Source: Plumapathes pennacea (lineage: Eukaryota; Cnidaria; Anthozoa; Antipatharia; Myriopathidae). From it: a stretch of DNA of 64,000 nucleotides. The position numbers and the translations under genes are program-made. Under the pieces are notes generated by a model that saw only the letters and a program-made list of their open reading frames with translations, made no database searches and was not told where the DNA came from. Location: positions 10,464,440 to 10,528,439 of the forward strand of contig OZ038462.1 in NCBI GenBank assembly GCA_964036295.1, written 5' to 3'. This document shows, piece after piece, positions 10,627 to 22,546 of the stretch. The stretch's first letter is position 1. Every line of letters starts with the position of its first letter.

Positions 10627-12284
10627 CAGAAGGAGCCACAATTGCAAACCAGTGAGTTTTCTGTCTAATTCTCGCCTGAATCGGTTTCCATTAAGAAAAC
10701 GCCTAGAACCTAATCTTCTAATTCATGTAATAAAAGAGTACAGCTTTTGTTTGCATATGACTTGCATAAATCAATTATTCCTATTTTAGTGCTGATTCTA
10801 TCATGAATTTATTTTTATTGTAGCGAGCGAGAATCAAAATCTCCAACTGCCAGCTGATGATGACCATTTGCACGAGGCATTAAGGATTCTGGGAGAATCT
10901 TTAATGCCTGGTGCAAATGGACCAGAGCCAATAGAGCAAAGATTGGCCAGCTGTGATAGAGTGCTGCAGAAGGTCCTGCAAGTGCTGATATCAGATCAAA
11001 CGAGGGCCACCACAACAAATCAGGTACATTTAGTAACTCAATTACACTTCAATGCATATCTCTAATTATTTTTATTGTATATTAATAATTTGCATGCATT
11101 AAATATCACATATACACATTGAATAATTTATTTATGTAGAACATTTATATAATTAAATTAAGTATTTTTCACTGCAGGGACCAGCTGAGTGTGCCACAAT
11201 TGATTCAGACTTAAAGGTATTATATTAAATTGTAGGCTACTGCTTCCACAAAGTTTCATCAGATTTGGTCAATATATTTCCTGTAACATTATGACTGTGT
11301 GTAATATTACTTCCTCATTATGCGAAGAAACTTTCATTTGTTACTCCCAAAATTATAACAACCACCACTCACCACATCAGGCAAGGGTACAGCGATTCCC
11401 TCTTTGTGCTTGTGACATCACATCAAGTTCAGAGACTATCAAAAATGCTCATATCCTTTCAACTTTTAAGTTATTTGTTTCAAATGTACCATATCTTGTA
11501 CAATATTTAGTATGTTTTCTGACTGCATCTTGTTTTCCCTGAAAACTGTTCTACAGAAACAAGTTAGAGAGGTGCTACGAAAAGCTGGCTCACCTGGAGA
11601 TGCTCTGCGGCAAGGGGCCAGGGCAATCTTCAGCCAGTCTGAGTTAACGGAGTGCTCTGTTCGTGGCCGACACACCAACAAAGGCCACCAACAGAGACCC
11701 GCCTTGGACCCAACAAGGCTGAACTTTTTGACTGGTGAGTCAAAAACCCCCTTCCTATTTGATTTATATTTATCATTTTTCAGGAAGATAACTTTACTGT
11801 TTTCTCAACTTTTCTAAAATAGTAACAGTATTATGATTCATAACACTCATGTGATTTTGAATGAACTTATCTGAAGTCCATGGCTAATCAGGTTATCTTA
11901 TCCAGTCATGGACATTTCTATTGTATTTTGTGATATGGGGACTTGATATAATACACCAATCATTATATATTAGCACCATTTTTGATGACTGTCCTTTGAT
12001 TACTTTTTAAAGCCTGTTTCCAATATTAGTACCTATGGCAAATTTTCTTTCCCACTTCTGATTGGTTACAGTATTTCTTCATAGTAAAATCAAATGCACA
12101 TTACTAAATCATATTGGTTGAAATACTGCATTATTGCTCTTATTGCATGTTGGTCTTCACAATATTCTCTATATGATAATTGTTTTTAGGAACAGTCCAG
12201 AAAGGCTTCAAAGAGCAGATGACAAGTGGCAAGGGCTTAGGCTTTAATGGGAGATTTTCTGAAAAGGCAGCGGCCAAAATCTGA
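10627..12284 (+). CDS. BEN-like domain gene, five 3' exons
   Basis: Five exons join in phase: 10627-10651, 10824-11023, 11178-11216, 11557-11734 and 12190-12284, all with AG acceptors and GT donors (GTGAGT, GTACAT, GTATTA, GTGAGT), ending at TGA 12282-12284. The deduced protein has a helical first part (HEALRILGESLMPGANG), then VREVLRKAGSPGDALRQGA, FSQSELTECSVRG and ALDPTRLNFLTG. The order of an alpha-helical block, an acidic E-L motif, a glycine and a late LDP motif resembles BEN domains, which bind DNA or partners in chromatin regulation and transposon-derived proteins. That assignment rests on pattern memory. No start codon exon was found; sequence upstream of 10627 is foldback and gypsy DNA, so the gene either begins far upstream or has lost its 5' end. 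Confidence 0.55.
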
Positions 12285-14110
12285 ACCAAACGACCATGAG
12301 TAACATTTTGACATTTATTCATTAAAATTTTGTGCTACAACAATCGCAGACAAAATGTGTTGACACATACTTTAAATGTCGTACATTTGTCAAAACTTAA
12401 CAATGCTGGGAGTGATCCAGTTCCAAAAAAAATTCTGCTTTTGATCACCCCCTACCTGTATCAATGTTGTAGCTTGAATTTAGAAGAGTTCTGGTAAGAC
12501 TTTGGTGGAAAACTGTTACTAAATAATTAATTATCAACATTGAACGGAGGAGGGGGAATGTGTGGACACTTTTGTCCGTGGTTGAGAATATATCCATATT
12601 CTTTATTACATATTGAACTTTGGTGTGATACATAGATTTCTGCCACTCAGAAATGTCGAATCTGAAACACATGCATAAATTCGATATTTTTATGTGTAAT
12701 ATTGATATCAGCCAAGCAGTGATCTTTCACATTTTTGCATTTCTTAGTGGGGAAATCCCTGTATCACACCAGAGTTTATGAAAGAAACAGAATAACACAT
12801 GGATGCTTGGTGATATGAAATTTATCTTCTCATGTTCATCTCAATATCTGGTTCGCTTTGCTCACTTGCAAGATATCAAGATAACCACTCAAAGATAAAT
12901 TTCATATCTCCGAGCACCCATGTAGTATTCTCCACATGATATTTGTCATCAGATCCCATATGGTTATGTGCATGCACGTCTGGTCATTTGTTAGAAGTTA
13001 CACTCACCTGGTTTTTGTGATTTTTATGGTCACATAGAGACACACAGTCAGGTCCATAGCATGAAACAGATAATCAAATTTGTATACTTAAGGTAATCAC
13101 ATGATTTTGAACATGATGATTATGCAGTTTTGTGGTGTTTGAAAAATTTATTAATGCTAGTATATTCCAAAATTGCATAAGAAATCATGTGAGTACTTAG
13201 TGTTAAAATAATTTTGTCACGTTAAAATAATTCGTTAATTTTATTTGCAATTTCAAAATTATGCGCTGTTAATTTCACCTTTCATCACTGTTAATTTCAC
13301 ATATTCGCACTGTTTGGGAAAAACCCACATGCTCTCAGCCAATTAGAATGCAAAAGTTTTCTTTGCATGTTATTAGGCAGCACATTGAAGATTAGAAAAA
13401 TTATGAAAAAGATTTGCTTGAAAAAGTTACTGAAGTGAGCCATAAATTAGCATGGACCTCTTGTTTTGCATTTGTATAGACATGTTATCAGATGCTCTTT
13501 ACATTTCAAGGTTCTCATAAAATGAATTATCTTTTGGGTCTTGATTTTCTTTTTTGCAAAAACCATGCTCAAACCCAAAGTTGATTGTTTAGACTTAATT
13601 TTGTCATCAAAATAATTAAACTTGTGAACACTTTGACACCGTGCTAAAGCTCATGGAAATTATTGCTGTGCACTAGATCTAAAGATCCTATAGCTGTATG
13701 TATAAACTGAGTACACAACATGTCAACAGAATTGTTGAGTACTCGTACCTGTACCCAGTTTACTATGACACACAATGTACTTTGAACATACTTAATTTTT
13801 TTTAGGGTAAGTTTATTCTTTGTTTTCAAACATTTTTGTGTTCCCATTACATCCTCGTGTTTTTGTTTTTGTACAAATACGTTGAAACGCATGTTATGTA
13901 TTACTAAAATTGCATGCCTTAATATACATCGTGCATATAACTGATCATTTTGCATTTATTGGTAGTTCATCTCGTGGTGGATTGAAGGAAGACCTTGGCA
14001 CCACAGGCTGACAGCATGGTATATTCAACTGAGGCAATCTACTGGGCTTCAAAGTTTGGATGGAGATGGTTAATGTGCATGGGCAAAAAGGTAAGTTTAA
14101 AGTTTGATTG
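12285..14110. other. AT-rich spacer
   Basis: No exon, RNA or element could be supported. One short local feature is an imperfect inverted pair around 12810-12925 (GATATGAAATTTATCTT and AAGATAAATTTCATATC), about 60 bp apart, possibly a decayed MITE. Confidence 0.45.
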
Positions 14111-14114
14111 GATA

Positions 14115-14835
14115 AAGTGAGGTTATAATTCCCCTGCCAATCCCAGATTTTTTATCCTGTTAGTGGGCACAACCGTCAGCCTTAGTCAGGGTTAATAACT
14201 CACAGGGTTTGTACTGGACAGGTTGACCCGGCCAATCCCAGTTTTTTTTATAGCCTGTCAAAGCTGGCAACCCCAGAGTAGCCTAGCCTCCACCGGGGTA
14301 ACCGTGGCTCAGCCAGGGTTTGTTTTGGGCCGGGCTAGCCCGGCCGACCCCAGATAACCTGGTTTTTTTATCCTCTGGCAAGGCCTTGACCAGGGTAACC
14401 ATTGTTTAGCTAGGGTTTGTACTCAGCCAGGCTAACACGGTCGACCCCGGATACCCTGGTCTTTTTTATCTCCTGGCAAGCCCGGACAAAGCCCGGCCCC
14501 AACTAGCCTGGCCTTGACCAGGGTAACCATGGTTCAGCCGGGGTTTGTACTTGCCCGGGCTAGCCTGGCCGACCCCAGATACCCTGGTTTTTTTATCATC
14601 TGGCAAGCCTGGACAAAGCCCGGCCCCAACTTCCCGGCCTTGACCGGGATGACCATGGTTCAGCCAGGGTTTGTACTTGGCCGGGCTAGCCTGGCCAACC
14701 CCGGATACCTTGATTTATTTATTATCTGGCAAGCCCGGTCAAAGCCCGGCTGCAGGGCCTGGCTGACCCCGGTCAATTGCCCAGGCTTTGACCCCAGTCA
14801 ACCCCGCTTTGGCCGGGCTTCTGACACAAGGGTTC
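14115..14835. repeat. GC-rich minisatellite, ~126-bp units
   Basis: ACCATGGTTCAGCC starts at 14526 and 14652, 126 bp apart; diverged counterparts lie at 14398 and 14301. Each unit contains GGGCTAGCCTGGCC, a GACCCC(A/G)GATACC block, CCTGGTTTTTTTATC and a GGCAAGCC..GGACAAAGCCCGGCC block. The left side is more degenerate. The composition is strikingly GC-rich compared with the AT-rich flanks. Six-frame reading gives no known protein. Confidence 0.8.
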
Positions 14836-15023
14836 TTTAGACTTGTGACATGTTTTTTGAGGCTTTTCTTAAATGAACGCGAAAGGTTCTCGAGAAAATA
14901 AGGTTTTGTTTCAAAACAATGAGATAGGATAAGCGGCTCAAAAGTTGATGACAGCGGTTATGAAATGTATGTCGTAGGTTACGATGCAGCGTGCGAAGAG
15001 TAGTGCAAAGATACAGAGTAAAC

Positions 15024-16860
15024 ATGGTCTTCTGTGCAGCCTTTGGGTGTTCAAATGATTTGAAAACAGCAAGAAATTTTCATCTAATTCAAAAGGAGAA
15101 GCTTCGCCAGGCATGGGTCTCAAAGATTTCGATGCATACGGTACTTTGTTCTAAACACTTTGAACTGACATGTTTTGACCGTGATCTTCGAGCTGAACTC
15201 TTGGGTACAAAAACAAAGCCGACCTTGAAGCTTGGTGCTGTTCCAACGCTGTTTTGTCACAAACCTCAAGAGAAACCGCAAATGTCATCAGAAAACCGTC
15301 GTCAAGAAAAAGGAAAAACAGAGGTATGTAGTTTTGTATTCTTTATTATTCAATGGCGGCAACCCTGTTCTAGACTGAGGTATTTCGACTGAGGTTATTG
15401 TAAGATTCCTTCCTATGTTAAGTTTTATATTTGCCTTTCTTTTCAGTTGCTGCAGTCAATCCTCGAAGCTCTTGAAGCTTCGGATGCTTCGTGTTCAAGC
15501 CATGAACAGGAGAATGGCATGGAAACTCCTGTAGACGTTACAGACCAACTCATCGTAGTAAACATCTCTGAACCAAGAAACACCGAAACAACTACATCGA
15601 TTGGTGTTCAAGTGGATGTGGAGCCTTGGTGATTGACAAGGAGAAAAACACCCACGGAACTTTGCTGACTGTTGAACTTAGTTGTATCAAAGATCACAAA
15701 TATACTTGGAGAAGACAACCAATGCTGAACAGAATGGCTGCTGGAAATTTATTATTGTCATCTTCAATCTTACGAAGTGGTGCAACCTACACAAGAATCT
15801 CATGTTTGGCAGAGGTCTTGAATTTGCAGTTCTTAAGTGAAAAGACATATTGCGACATTCAAGATGAGTACCTATTCCCTGTGATAAATGAGGTATGGCT
15901 CCACGAACGACAGAATGTCTGGACAGACATAAATGAAAGAGAGGTGTGGGTATCTGGTGATGGTAGATGTGATAGCCCGGGATTTAATGCTAAGTACGGG
16001 ACGTATACCATCATAGATCAAGAAAGCGACAAAATTATTGACTTCAAATTAGTCCAGGTCAGTGAAGTGGAAAGCAGCAACCAGATGGAGAGAAAAAGGT
16101 TTTAAATTATGTTTGGAACGCCTTCTGGAAAATGATGTCAATGTCAAAGTTGTTACTACAGATGGTCACGTTGGCATTGCAGCAGACATGAATAAGGAGT
16201 ATCCGAACATAAAACATCAACAAGATGTGTGGCATATCTCAAAGAGAATTACCACTAAACTCACAGAAAAAGCCAAGAAAAAGGATTGCAGGGAGCTATT
16301 TCCATGGGTTAAATCAGTGTCAAATCACCTCTAGTGGTGTGCAGATACATGTGATGGCAACAAAGAGATCTTGAAAGAGAAGTGGATCTCCATAACATAT
16401 CGCTGTGTCTACCATCAGTGTTCACATCTGTCCATTCCTCCTGATGAAGCAAGGACGAAGATGTGGCTCAAGCCTGGTTTCTCACCACATGAAGCACTCA
16501 AAGCAGTTGTCTTAGACAAGAACATTTTAAAAGCTGTAGAGAAATTGAACTTGTGCTGTGATACAGGTAGTCTAGAGGTTTACCACAGTGTACTCACAAG
16601 CTATGTCCCAAAAAGATTACATTTCTAATATATAGGTATGATGCCGCGCACGCAGCTAGCTGCTCTCCGCCACAACAACAACACAGGCAGGGAACAGGCA
16701 GTCTCATCAAGAGGAGAATGCGGGGGAATTGAGATATAAAATTGTATTCCTTAAGTGCACCAAGGAGTGGGTTGCAAAGCCTGTGAAAACACCAACCACA
16801 AGAGACCACCTCAGGGCAATAGTAGATGCTGTAGTTGCAAGATAAACTCTGCAGTATGAA
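15024..16860 (+). pseudogene. THAP-domain transposase, Kolobok-like, decayed
   Basis: The best start is ATG 15024, giving MVFCAAFGCSND, the usual opening of a THAP zinc finger, followed by a FH motif, a tryptophan, CSKHF and an AVPT motif near residue 75. A phase-0 intron (15324-15446, GTATGT to TTTTCAG) leads to a short helical exon. Beyond about 15626 lies a DDE-like catalytic region: VWVSGDGRCDSPGFNAKYG, then VTTDGHVGIAADM, HQQDVWHISK, and TGSLEVYHSVLTSYVPKR. I associate this motif set with Kolobok-type transposases of cnidarians and fish. Breaks: frame changes near 15626 and 16098, and in-frame stops at 16332 and 16626. The recognisable frame fades after about 16860. Terminal repeats and TTAA sites were not located. 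Confidence 0.7.
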
Positions 16861-16905
16861 GACAGAACGGATGGTATTGATACATCAAACATTGCACACA
16901 ACATT

Positions 16906-18031
16906 GTCTCAAAGCCAAGGTCTCCAAGAAATGAAGTGATTGGTCGTCATTCATCTAGATTTGGACAAACTGTAGTACTGTCTTTTATAAATCATCTCTT
17001 ATGTACATGTATAAGCTTTTCCATTAAGAGCAATTGTCTGAGTAGACCAGGTGGATCGAAAAGATCGGGGTCGGCCGATTCCCTTGATCTTTTCAGCATT
17101 TTCTATCTGTGTGATAGCAAAACGAATTGTGGTATTTAGAATGTATCCTCAGTTTTTGTCCGTCAGATTGACCACCCCCCTAGTCTTGGCCCTGTCAAAC
17201 ATCAAAAATCAGCTAAAATTTGACCAGCTTTAGGATGTTAAAAAATATACTTCCCAAAAAGGTAGACCAAAACGTTTTTTTCTGAAATTTAATGAAGTAC
17301 GTCGGAATGCGAGAACAGTTTTCACACTTAGGTTGGACTAATTCATTTTTTTTTTCGCCACCTTAAAGATACATGGGTCATTAGTCTTCTGGGATTAAAC
17401 AAATTTGGGTCAGTAAAATGTCATTTTCTCAAAAGTGCGGTTGTTTATTTTCAAATTTACACAATTTCCGGAAGGTTTCTACCCTCTTCTGCAAAAAAAA
17501 ACAATTATTTATTGATTGGCAAAATATACTGTTGTCATGTGAGGTCAGCTGTAAACGCCCTAAAATCCGAAAATGCAAATTTTTCTGTCAAATTCAGAAG
17601 GCACTACGTCTGCCTTTTATCCTTGATACTAACAAAAAGTTATTTGTTGGGTGTATACCGACTTTCCCGGTAAACAATGACCGAAAAAGGGTTGAAAAGG
17701 CAATTCTCACTTCATTTATTGGAGAACAAATATAAAACGGCCACTTCTGCCTGTAGTAATTTTTAGCATTTTACCGCATAATTATTCAAATGTGTTCGCA
17801 TACCTTTGAGGCAATAAATACCACAAAAAAATGTTACAAAATGTACATCGCATCTGAAAACAAATGTGGCCTGAGGCATGAGTACTGAGTGACACGATAG
17901 TTCATGAAAACGACTGTTACGTAAGATGTCAATAGACTATCAAATTACCATACGTGACGCACGCTTGTCCAATTGTTTTTCAAGAGTTTTCTAGAACTCT
18001 AGCATCTATTCGTATAAATTTCTGCATAAAG
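16906..18031. other. Spacer without supported gene
   Basis: The longest frame here (17418-17735, 105 residues) has no recognisable motif, an unusual composition and no splice context, so I do not call it a gene. Confidence 0.4.
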
Positions 18032-18434
18032 ATGAACTGCTGCTTTGCTACTAGCGACTCACCTTGTGGCAATATTGGGCAAGCATCGATCGTGTCATTA
18101 GACATGTGCAAAATCGACACGACATCACATTTATCAAGTCTTGGAATTAGCAGTAAGCGTGATTGGAGAAGTGAGTCAAGGGTGAGTGAAAAAGAACTGA
18201 TTCTCAACAGAGCTGGACATTTTGACATACCCGATGAAAGAATTGCAGTGCTGGTGATCTGCCCAAAAGATAGACGTGAGCTCACAGTAATCTGGCCGGG
18301 AAGAAGACGTACGACTTCCTGCTACCCGACACACAAAAGCCACCGCAAATAATTGAAATGCCCACGGCGTGTAAATTTCGTAATGTCGAAGGAAATATTC
18401 ACCTTGCACAAAGCTGTTGTGCTACTTGGGTCGG
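18032..18434 (+). pseudogene. Exon of an unnamed cysteine/histidine family
   Basis: An ATG-initiated frame contains RVSEKELILNRAGHFDIPDE, then VICPKDRRELTVIW, then a CYPTH motif. The spacing of Cys and His around a central W suggests a small zinc-binding module that I have a vague memory of in repeated coral gene models, without a name. A TAA interrupts the frame at about 18352, after which it stays readable (MSKEIFTLHKAVVLLGS) up to a good donor, TCGG|GTAAGC at 18434. No partner exon was found downstream, so this is probably a detached first exon. Confidence 0.4.
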
Positions 18435-19206
18435 GTAAGCCCCCCAGTTTCACACTTTTTGTCGTTTATTTATTCATGCACTTTGTATTTCAGTTAACCC
18501 TAATTTCAAAGTTTCTGATTCGCACACGAAGTTTCTATCAATTTTAGCATAACAGGCGGATAATTTTCCTCTCAATTTTCCAATTATTCTATTGTTTTGA
18601 AAAGAAGCATACAACGATAGAACTGTTCACAGTTCTATGTAAAAATGTGGTTCTGGTAAAACAATAATAAGCACACATTTAAGAAGTCCTTTTGCGGAAG
18701 GTTATTTCCGCTATTTGGACTGTCACGCAATGCTCGCTTTTTGGAGCGGAAGGAGACCTGGGCATTTATATGTTTATCTATCTATCCATCCATCTATATA
18801 TCTAGTTACTTATTTTATTCATTTTTCTAGTCATTTGTGGAACATGTCGCACATATCACTACAAAAAACATGATGCGCTGAAATCAGACACACCGGGCAG
18901 CGACACACAACAGGTAGCTTGTCTCTTGCTAAAAATGCGCACCTATACTGGTGTAAAGAAATTTTCTTTTATACGAGCAACGACACGGTATTTTAGCGTG
19001 TCATCTACATTCTAGTATAAGGAATGAGCCGTAGACCCAGAGCCTGTATTCAACACAATTAGCCATGGACTAGACTAAAGAACCATTGCACAGAAACATC
19101 TGTTCAGTTACTACAGTTAGCTCCACTAAAACAGGTCCCTCGAGTAAACATCTTAATCATGTATTTGCATTGTATAGTTATATAAGAGTCTACAGGTCCT
19201 CAGCTT
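18435..19206. other. Spacer with a TCTA/TCCA microsatellite
   Basis: A short run of TCTA, TCCA and related tetramers spans about 18774-18804. The rest shows no gene or element I can support. Confidence 0.5.
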
Positions 19207-21818
19207 TTACGTTCGTGCTGTATAATAACAACTTTGTAGTTGCAGTGAAGCGAAAAAAATGACAGTTATTGACCGTTTGTGTATTTCTTCTAGTGTGTTT
19301 ACAATCTGTGGATTGATATGGCTTCTGTGTGAAGCCAGTGTTTCTGATTGTTTTGTGGGTGAAGGAATTTTCACGCAGACAAGAGTGTCCTTTAGAGATT
19401 TTTCCTTCCTGTAAGATATAATCGGCGGTTTGTTGAAGATCCGAGCAAGTTTTGGTTGACCTTCAATTAGATGCCAGTGTTTCATGAGAATCTACTTTAG
19501 ATTCGGTTTAGCCGGGTTGTAGATAGTGATGAACGGTAGGATTTCATTTCTTTGCTTTCCTTTAGGCCGAAGTGACGCCGTTCTATCACAGAATTGTACG
19601 AGAGTGTAAGGATAGCCTCTGTTGTAGAGTCTGATTTCAAAATCTCGTTTAAGTTTTTTTTAAAGTTCGTTTTGACTGAAAGTTCGTTCTGAGTAGGCGT
19701 AATGCTTCTCCTTTCACAAAACCCTTTTTGGAATTAAGAAGGTGGCAGGATGAGAAGTATGTATACTGAAAAGTTTCAGTCGGCTTGAAATTAGTTCGGA
19801 CGTCCAGGAGTTTGCAAGTTGAAAGGCGTGGGCCTTTGAAAACTTCAGTGTTGACACCTCGTGAGTAAATTTGATGGTGGGATAAAATGTATTAGCAAAG
19901 TCAACAAAAGTAGTGACTTCCGTCTCGGAAACGTCCCACAGAGAGAAAATGTCATGAATAAATGTCTTCCAAACCAGAGGTTTGTTTGTACTAGCCTTTA
20001 GGAGTCGTGTTTCGAGGTCCGCCATGAAAATGATGGAAAACGCAACTGCTATTTTAGTTCCCAAAGCAATACCATGTGTTTGCAAGAAATGTTTGTTGTT
20101 GAACTCAAAGGAGTTTTCTTCTAAAATGAGTCACATAAGTTCCCTAATATAGTTCGTAGGGATTGGTGTGTTCAACTCATAGTGTTTTTCGTAATGCAAA
20201 CAAACTATGTTAATTCCTTTTTCATGAGAAATATTGGTATAAAGGGAGCTCACGTCAAGTGAGGCTAGGATAGCATGGTCTGGAATAGGAGTGTTTTCTA
20301 TGAACTCGATGAAGTCCGTTGTGTCTTTGATGTAGGATTCCTGCTTTTTAGCGATAGGTTGTAGTAATGAATCGACAAAGCTAGAAATACGTTCTGTAGG
20401 GCCACCACTACCGGAGACGATTGGTCTGACGACTTTTATGAATTTTAGTCAGAGTATAGAATTCCGGTATTCGGGGTGTATTTTTGGCCGTCTAATAACC
20501 ATTTGTGAGTCATTTTGTCGATATGCCCGGAGTGGTAAAGTTTGTTGATAACTTTAGTAACTTGTTGGGCTGTAGAAAACACAATAGGTGATGGGATAGG
20601 CTTATAAAAATTATCGTCTAACTATTGCTTTAAGCCTTCCTCGATTTTGGGTGCAGTGCCTAAAATGACTGTGGTTGTTCCTTTGTCTGCTTTTTTCAGG
20701 TTGAGTTCGTTGTTGTTTTTTGATATGCGGATACACAGTCGTTCTTCCCCTGAAATGTTGTCGGGTTGAGGTGTAAAAGCCGCTGACACTAGTTCAAGTT
20801 TTGTGTCTTCTATGTATTGTTCAAGGGCAGCTGAGACCTGTGGCGGCGGTTGCCAGTTTGATTTCACACAGAAGGGATGTAGTGCGGTTCTTTTTTCATA
20901 AGCGAAAATATATTTCAAACGCATAGTTCTGGCGAACTGGTTAAAATCCTTTAACAAGGATTTGTGTGACGCTAGAACTGGAGGAGTTGGTATGAATTTA
21001 AGGCCTCTGGAAAGGATTTTAACCTCGTCATTCGATAGGGTGTGATTTGAAAGATTATGGATATATCTTTCGTTCTGAACCCTGGAGATATCATTTTTAG
21101 ATTTCAAAAGGTTTTTCCTTCTTTTAGAACGTTTCTTGTTGCATGGTTCGCTTAGGGTGGGGAACCTTTAGATCAGACAAAGATACACCAGTGTAAGATT
21201 CAACTCTTTCTTTATTTACATTAATAACTTCGTTGAATGAAGTTTTACTTGCATTGTAGCAAGGTCTCACTGAGAGTTTTTGTTCGCTTGTGACCTTGGT
21301 CTGGGTCTTGGTTTCTTGGCAGCTCGGGCAACAGCTGACTGAATGTTGGCTTGGCGCTTGGGATCCGGGCAGAGGTGTTGGAGTTGCTGTTCGAGGGCAT
21401 CAATGGCCTGGTTGCGTGCAACTAGGTTTTTCTCTTGCTGCTGGATTATCAGCGATAGGAGGTCAGAGTGAGCGCGTTGACAGATTTTCTCTAAGTTCTC
21501 TTGAAATTATTTGTCGAACCTCAGGTGCGGTTTTGGTCTGTATTGTAGACCATACGGGCAAGTAGACTTGCTGACGTGTTCCTTGAGCATTTGTAGGGAA
21601 CGTTTGCACTTGGCTCTCGTCTTGTTTCAAGGCTGGTAAGACGATTCCTGATGTTCTTAAAACCCTCTTCCAGTCTAGGGCGTTTTGGAGGTGGTAGCTG
21701 CTCTTTGGAATCGGTTCTGTCACGTGGCCGTTTGGGTGACTTTATTGGAGAGATCGCCGGTGGCTGTGTCTCTGTCATTTTCGGCTAAAATGGCGGCAAG
21801 TTCTTCATCAGTTGCCAT
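19207..21818 (-). pseudogene. Penelope-like reverse transcriptase pseudogene
   Basis: The likely start is ATG 21818 (MATDEELAAILAEN), after which a one-base shift leads into a basic, proline-rich segment (SPIKSPKRPRDRT). Further down are ILSRGLKFIPTPP, LKKADKGTTTVILG, then in broken frames RPIVSGSGGPTERISSFVD, ILASLDVSSLYTNI, HGIALGTKIAVAF and FIHDIFSLW, and finally a PPIISYRKEKSLKDTL block. These are RT blocks in the order of Penelope-like elements. The catalytic box expected as Y/F-x-D-D reads FIHD, so one active-site Asp is replaced by His. Stops and frameshifts occur between 21463 and 21107, between 20622 and 20085, and at the C-terminal end. Confidence 0.75.
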
Positions 21819-21841
21819 GGTTTGAAGTGAAAAGTTCTGAG

Positions 21842-21910
21842 TAGAACTGGTAAGTTTTGCAATACCGGTTTCGGAAACTAATGATAGTATCCTTCGTCAG
21901 TTGTTCTAGT
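21842..21910 (-). ncRNA. Type I hammerhead ribozyme fold (Penelope-linked)
   Basis: Read on the minus strand: CTGACGA at 21900-21894, a hairpin of GGA/ACT paired with AGT/TCC around one T-T mismatch, GAAAC at 21872-21868, then the palindrome ACCGGT overlapping it, and a cleavage site GTA with the cut expected between 21863 and 21862. CAA just before CTGACGA pairs with TTG just after the cut to close stem I, and AGAA further out pairs with TTCT. All conserved core positions CUGANGA and GAAA are present. Very short stem III with a palindrome is known from Penelope-associated hammerheads and may act as a dimer. Activity is inferred, not shown. Confidence 0.75.
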
Positions 21911-22165
21911 GAATAGCTCACAGTGAGAGCTGGTATAACATTTATAAATGCCAAACGTATGTGTTATGAGTTATGTCGCTAGTACCACTAGTGAACGTTT
22001 GCGTAGTTTTGAAAAGGAATGAACGATCATTTTCAAACTTTTTGCTGAAAATGGGACGGCTGCAGAGGCGCTCATGCGGATATAGAGGGGGGCAGTATTG
22101 TGACAGTAGATTTATCTGCACTTGTATGTGCTTATGACAGCATTTCACCAAATTGCAAATGAGCA

Positions 22166-22546
22166 ATGCGTCATCTCAGCAGACCATCCCCAAAGAGGAA
22201 ATCAGCAGATGAAATTGAGGAACAACAGCAGAGACGATAGATGCTGAATAACGCTATGAGTACTTTATCTGGGGGTCGAGTCAGTCCAATTCTTTTGACG
22301 CTAAACACATCCTGGGGAGATATTTCTTCAACCCAGCAAAAGTATTATCAGCGGAAGGCTGTCGAAACTATTTCTGCAACATCGTCAGTCCTGGCCAAGA
22401 ACAAGAATTGTGGAATGCGGTGAGACGGGAAAGGTTAGTGGGTGGACCTGCAACTACTGGTAGGGGTAAAAGCTTTGATCCCAACTCTGGTCTGATTGAT
22501 GCACTAGTTAACACCTACAATGAGGCAGAATCATGGCAAACTAAAA
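22166..22546 (+). pseudogene. Unidentified gene fragment cut by an insertion
   Basis: ATG 22166 opens MRHLSRPSPKRKSADEIEEQ and meets TAG at about 22228; the frame then stays readable as LNNAMSTLSGGRVSPILLTL. After a frame change it continues with QEQELWNAVRRERL and LIDALVNTYNEAESWQTKR, where it stops abruptly at the GGGTGCGTTCC end of the next element. The coding-like composition across the frame changes suggests a decayed gene. I do not recognise it. Confidence 0.4.

Larger units (their letters stand above)
19207..21910 (-). mobile_element. Penelope-like retroelement, decayed
   Basis: On the minus strand the order is hammerhead ribozyme fold, short basic N-terminal ORF, then a reverse transcriptase of Penelope type. 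That ribozyme plus RT order is known for Penelope-like elements. The C-terminal GIY-YIG endonuclease of that group was not found before the coding signal ends near 19207, so the copy is either 3' truncated or too decayed there. Both ends are therefore approximate. Confidence 0.75.

Noticed and set aside
17418..17735. 105-residue cysteine-containing frame
   Set aside because: No recognisable domain, no splice context, composition typical of chance frames in AT-rich DNA.
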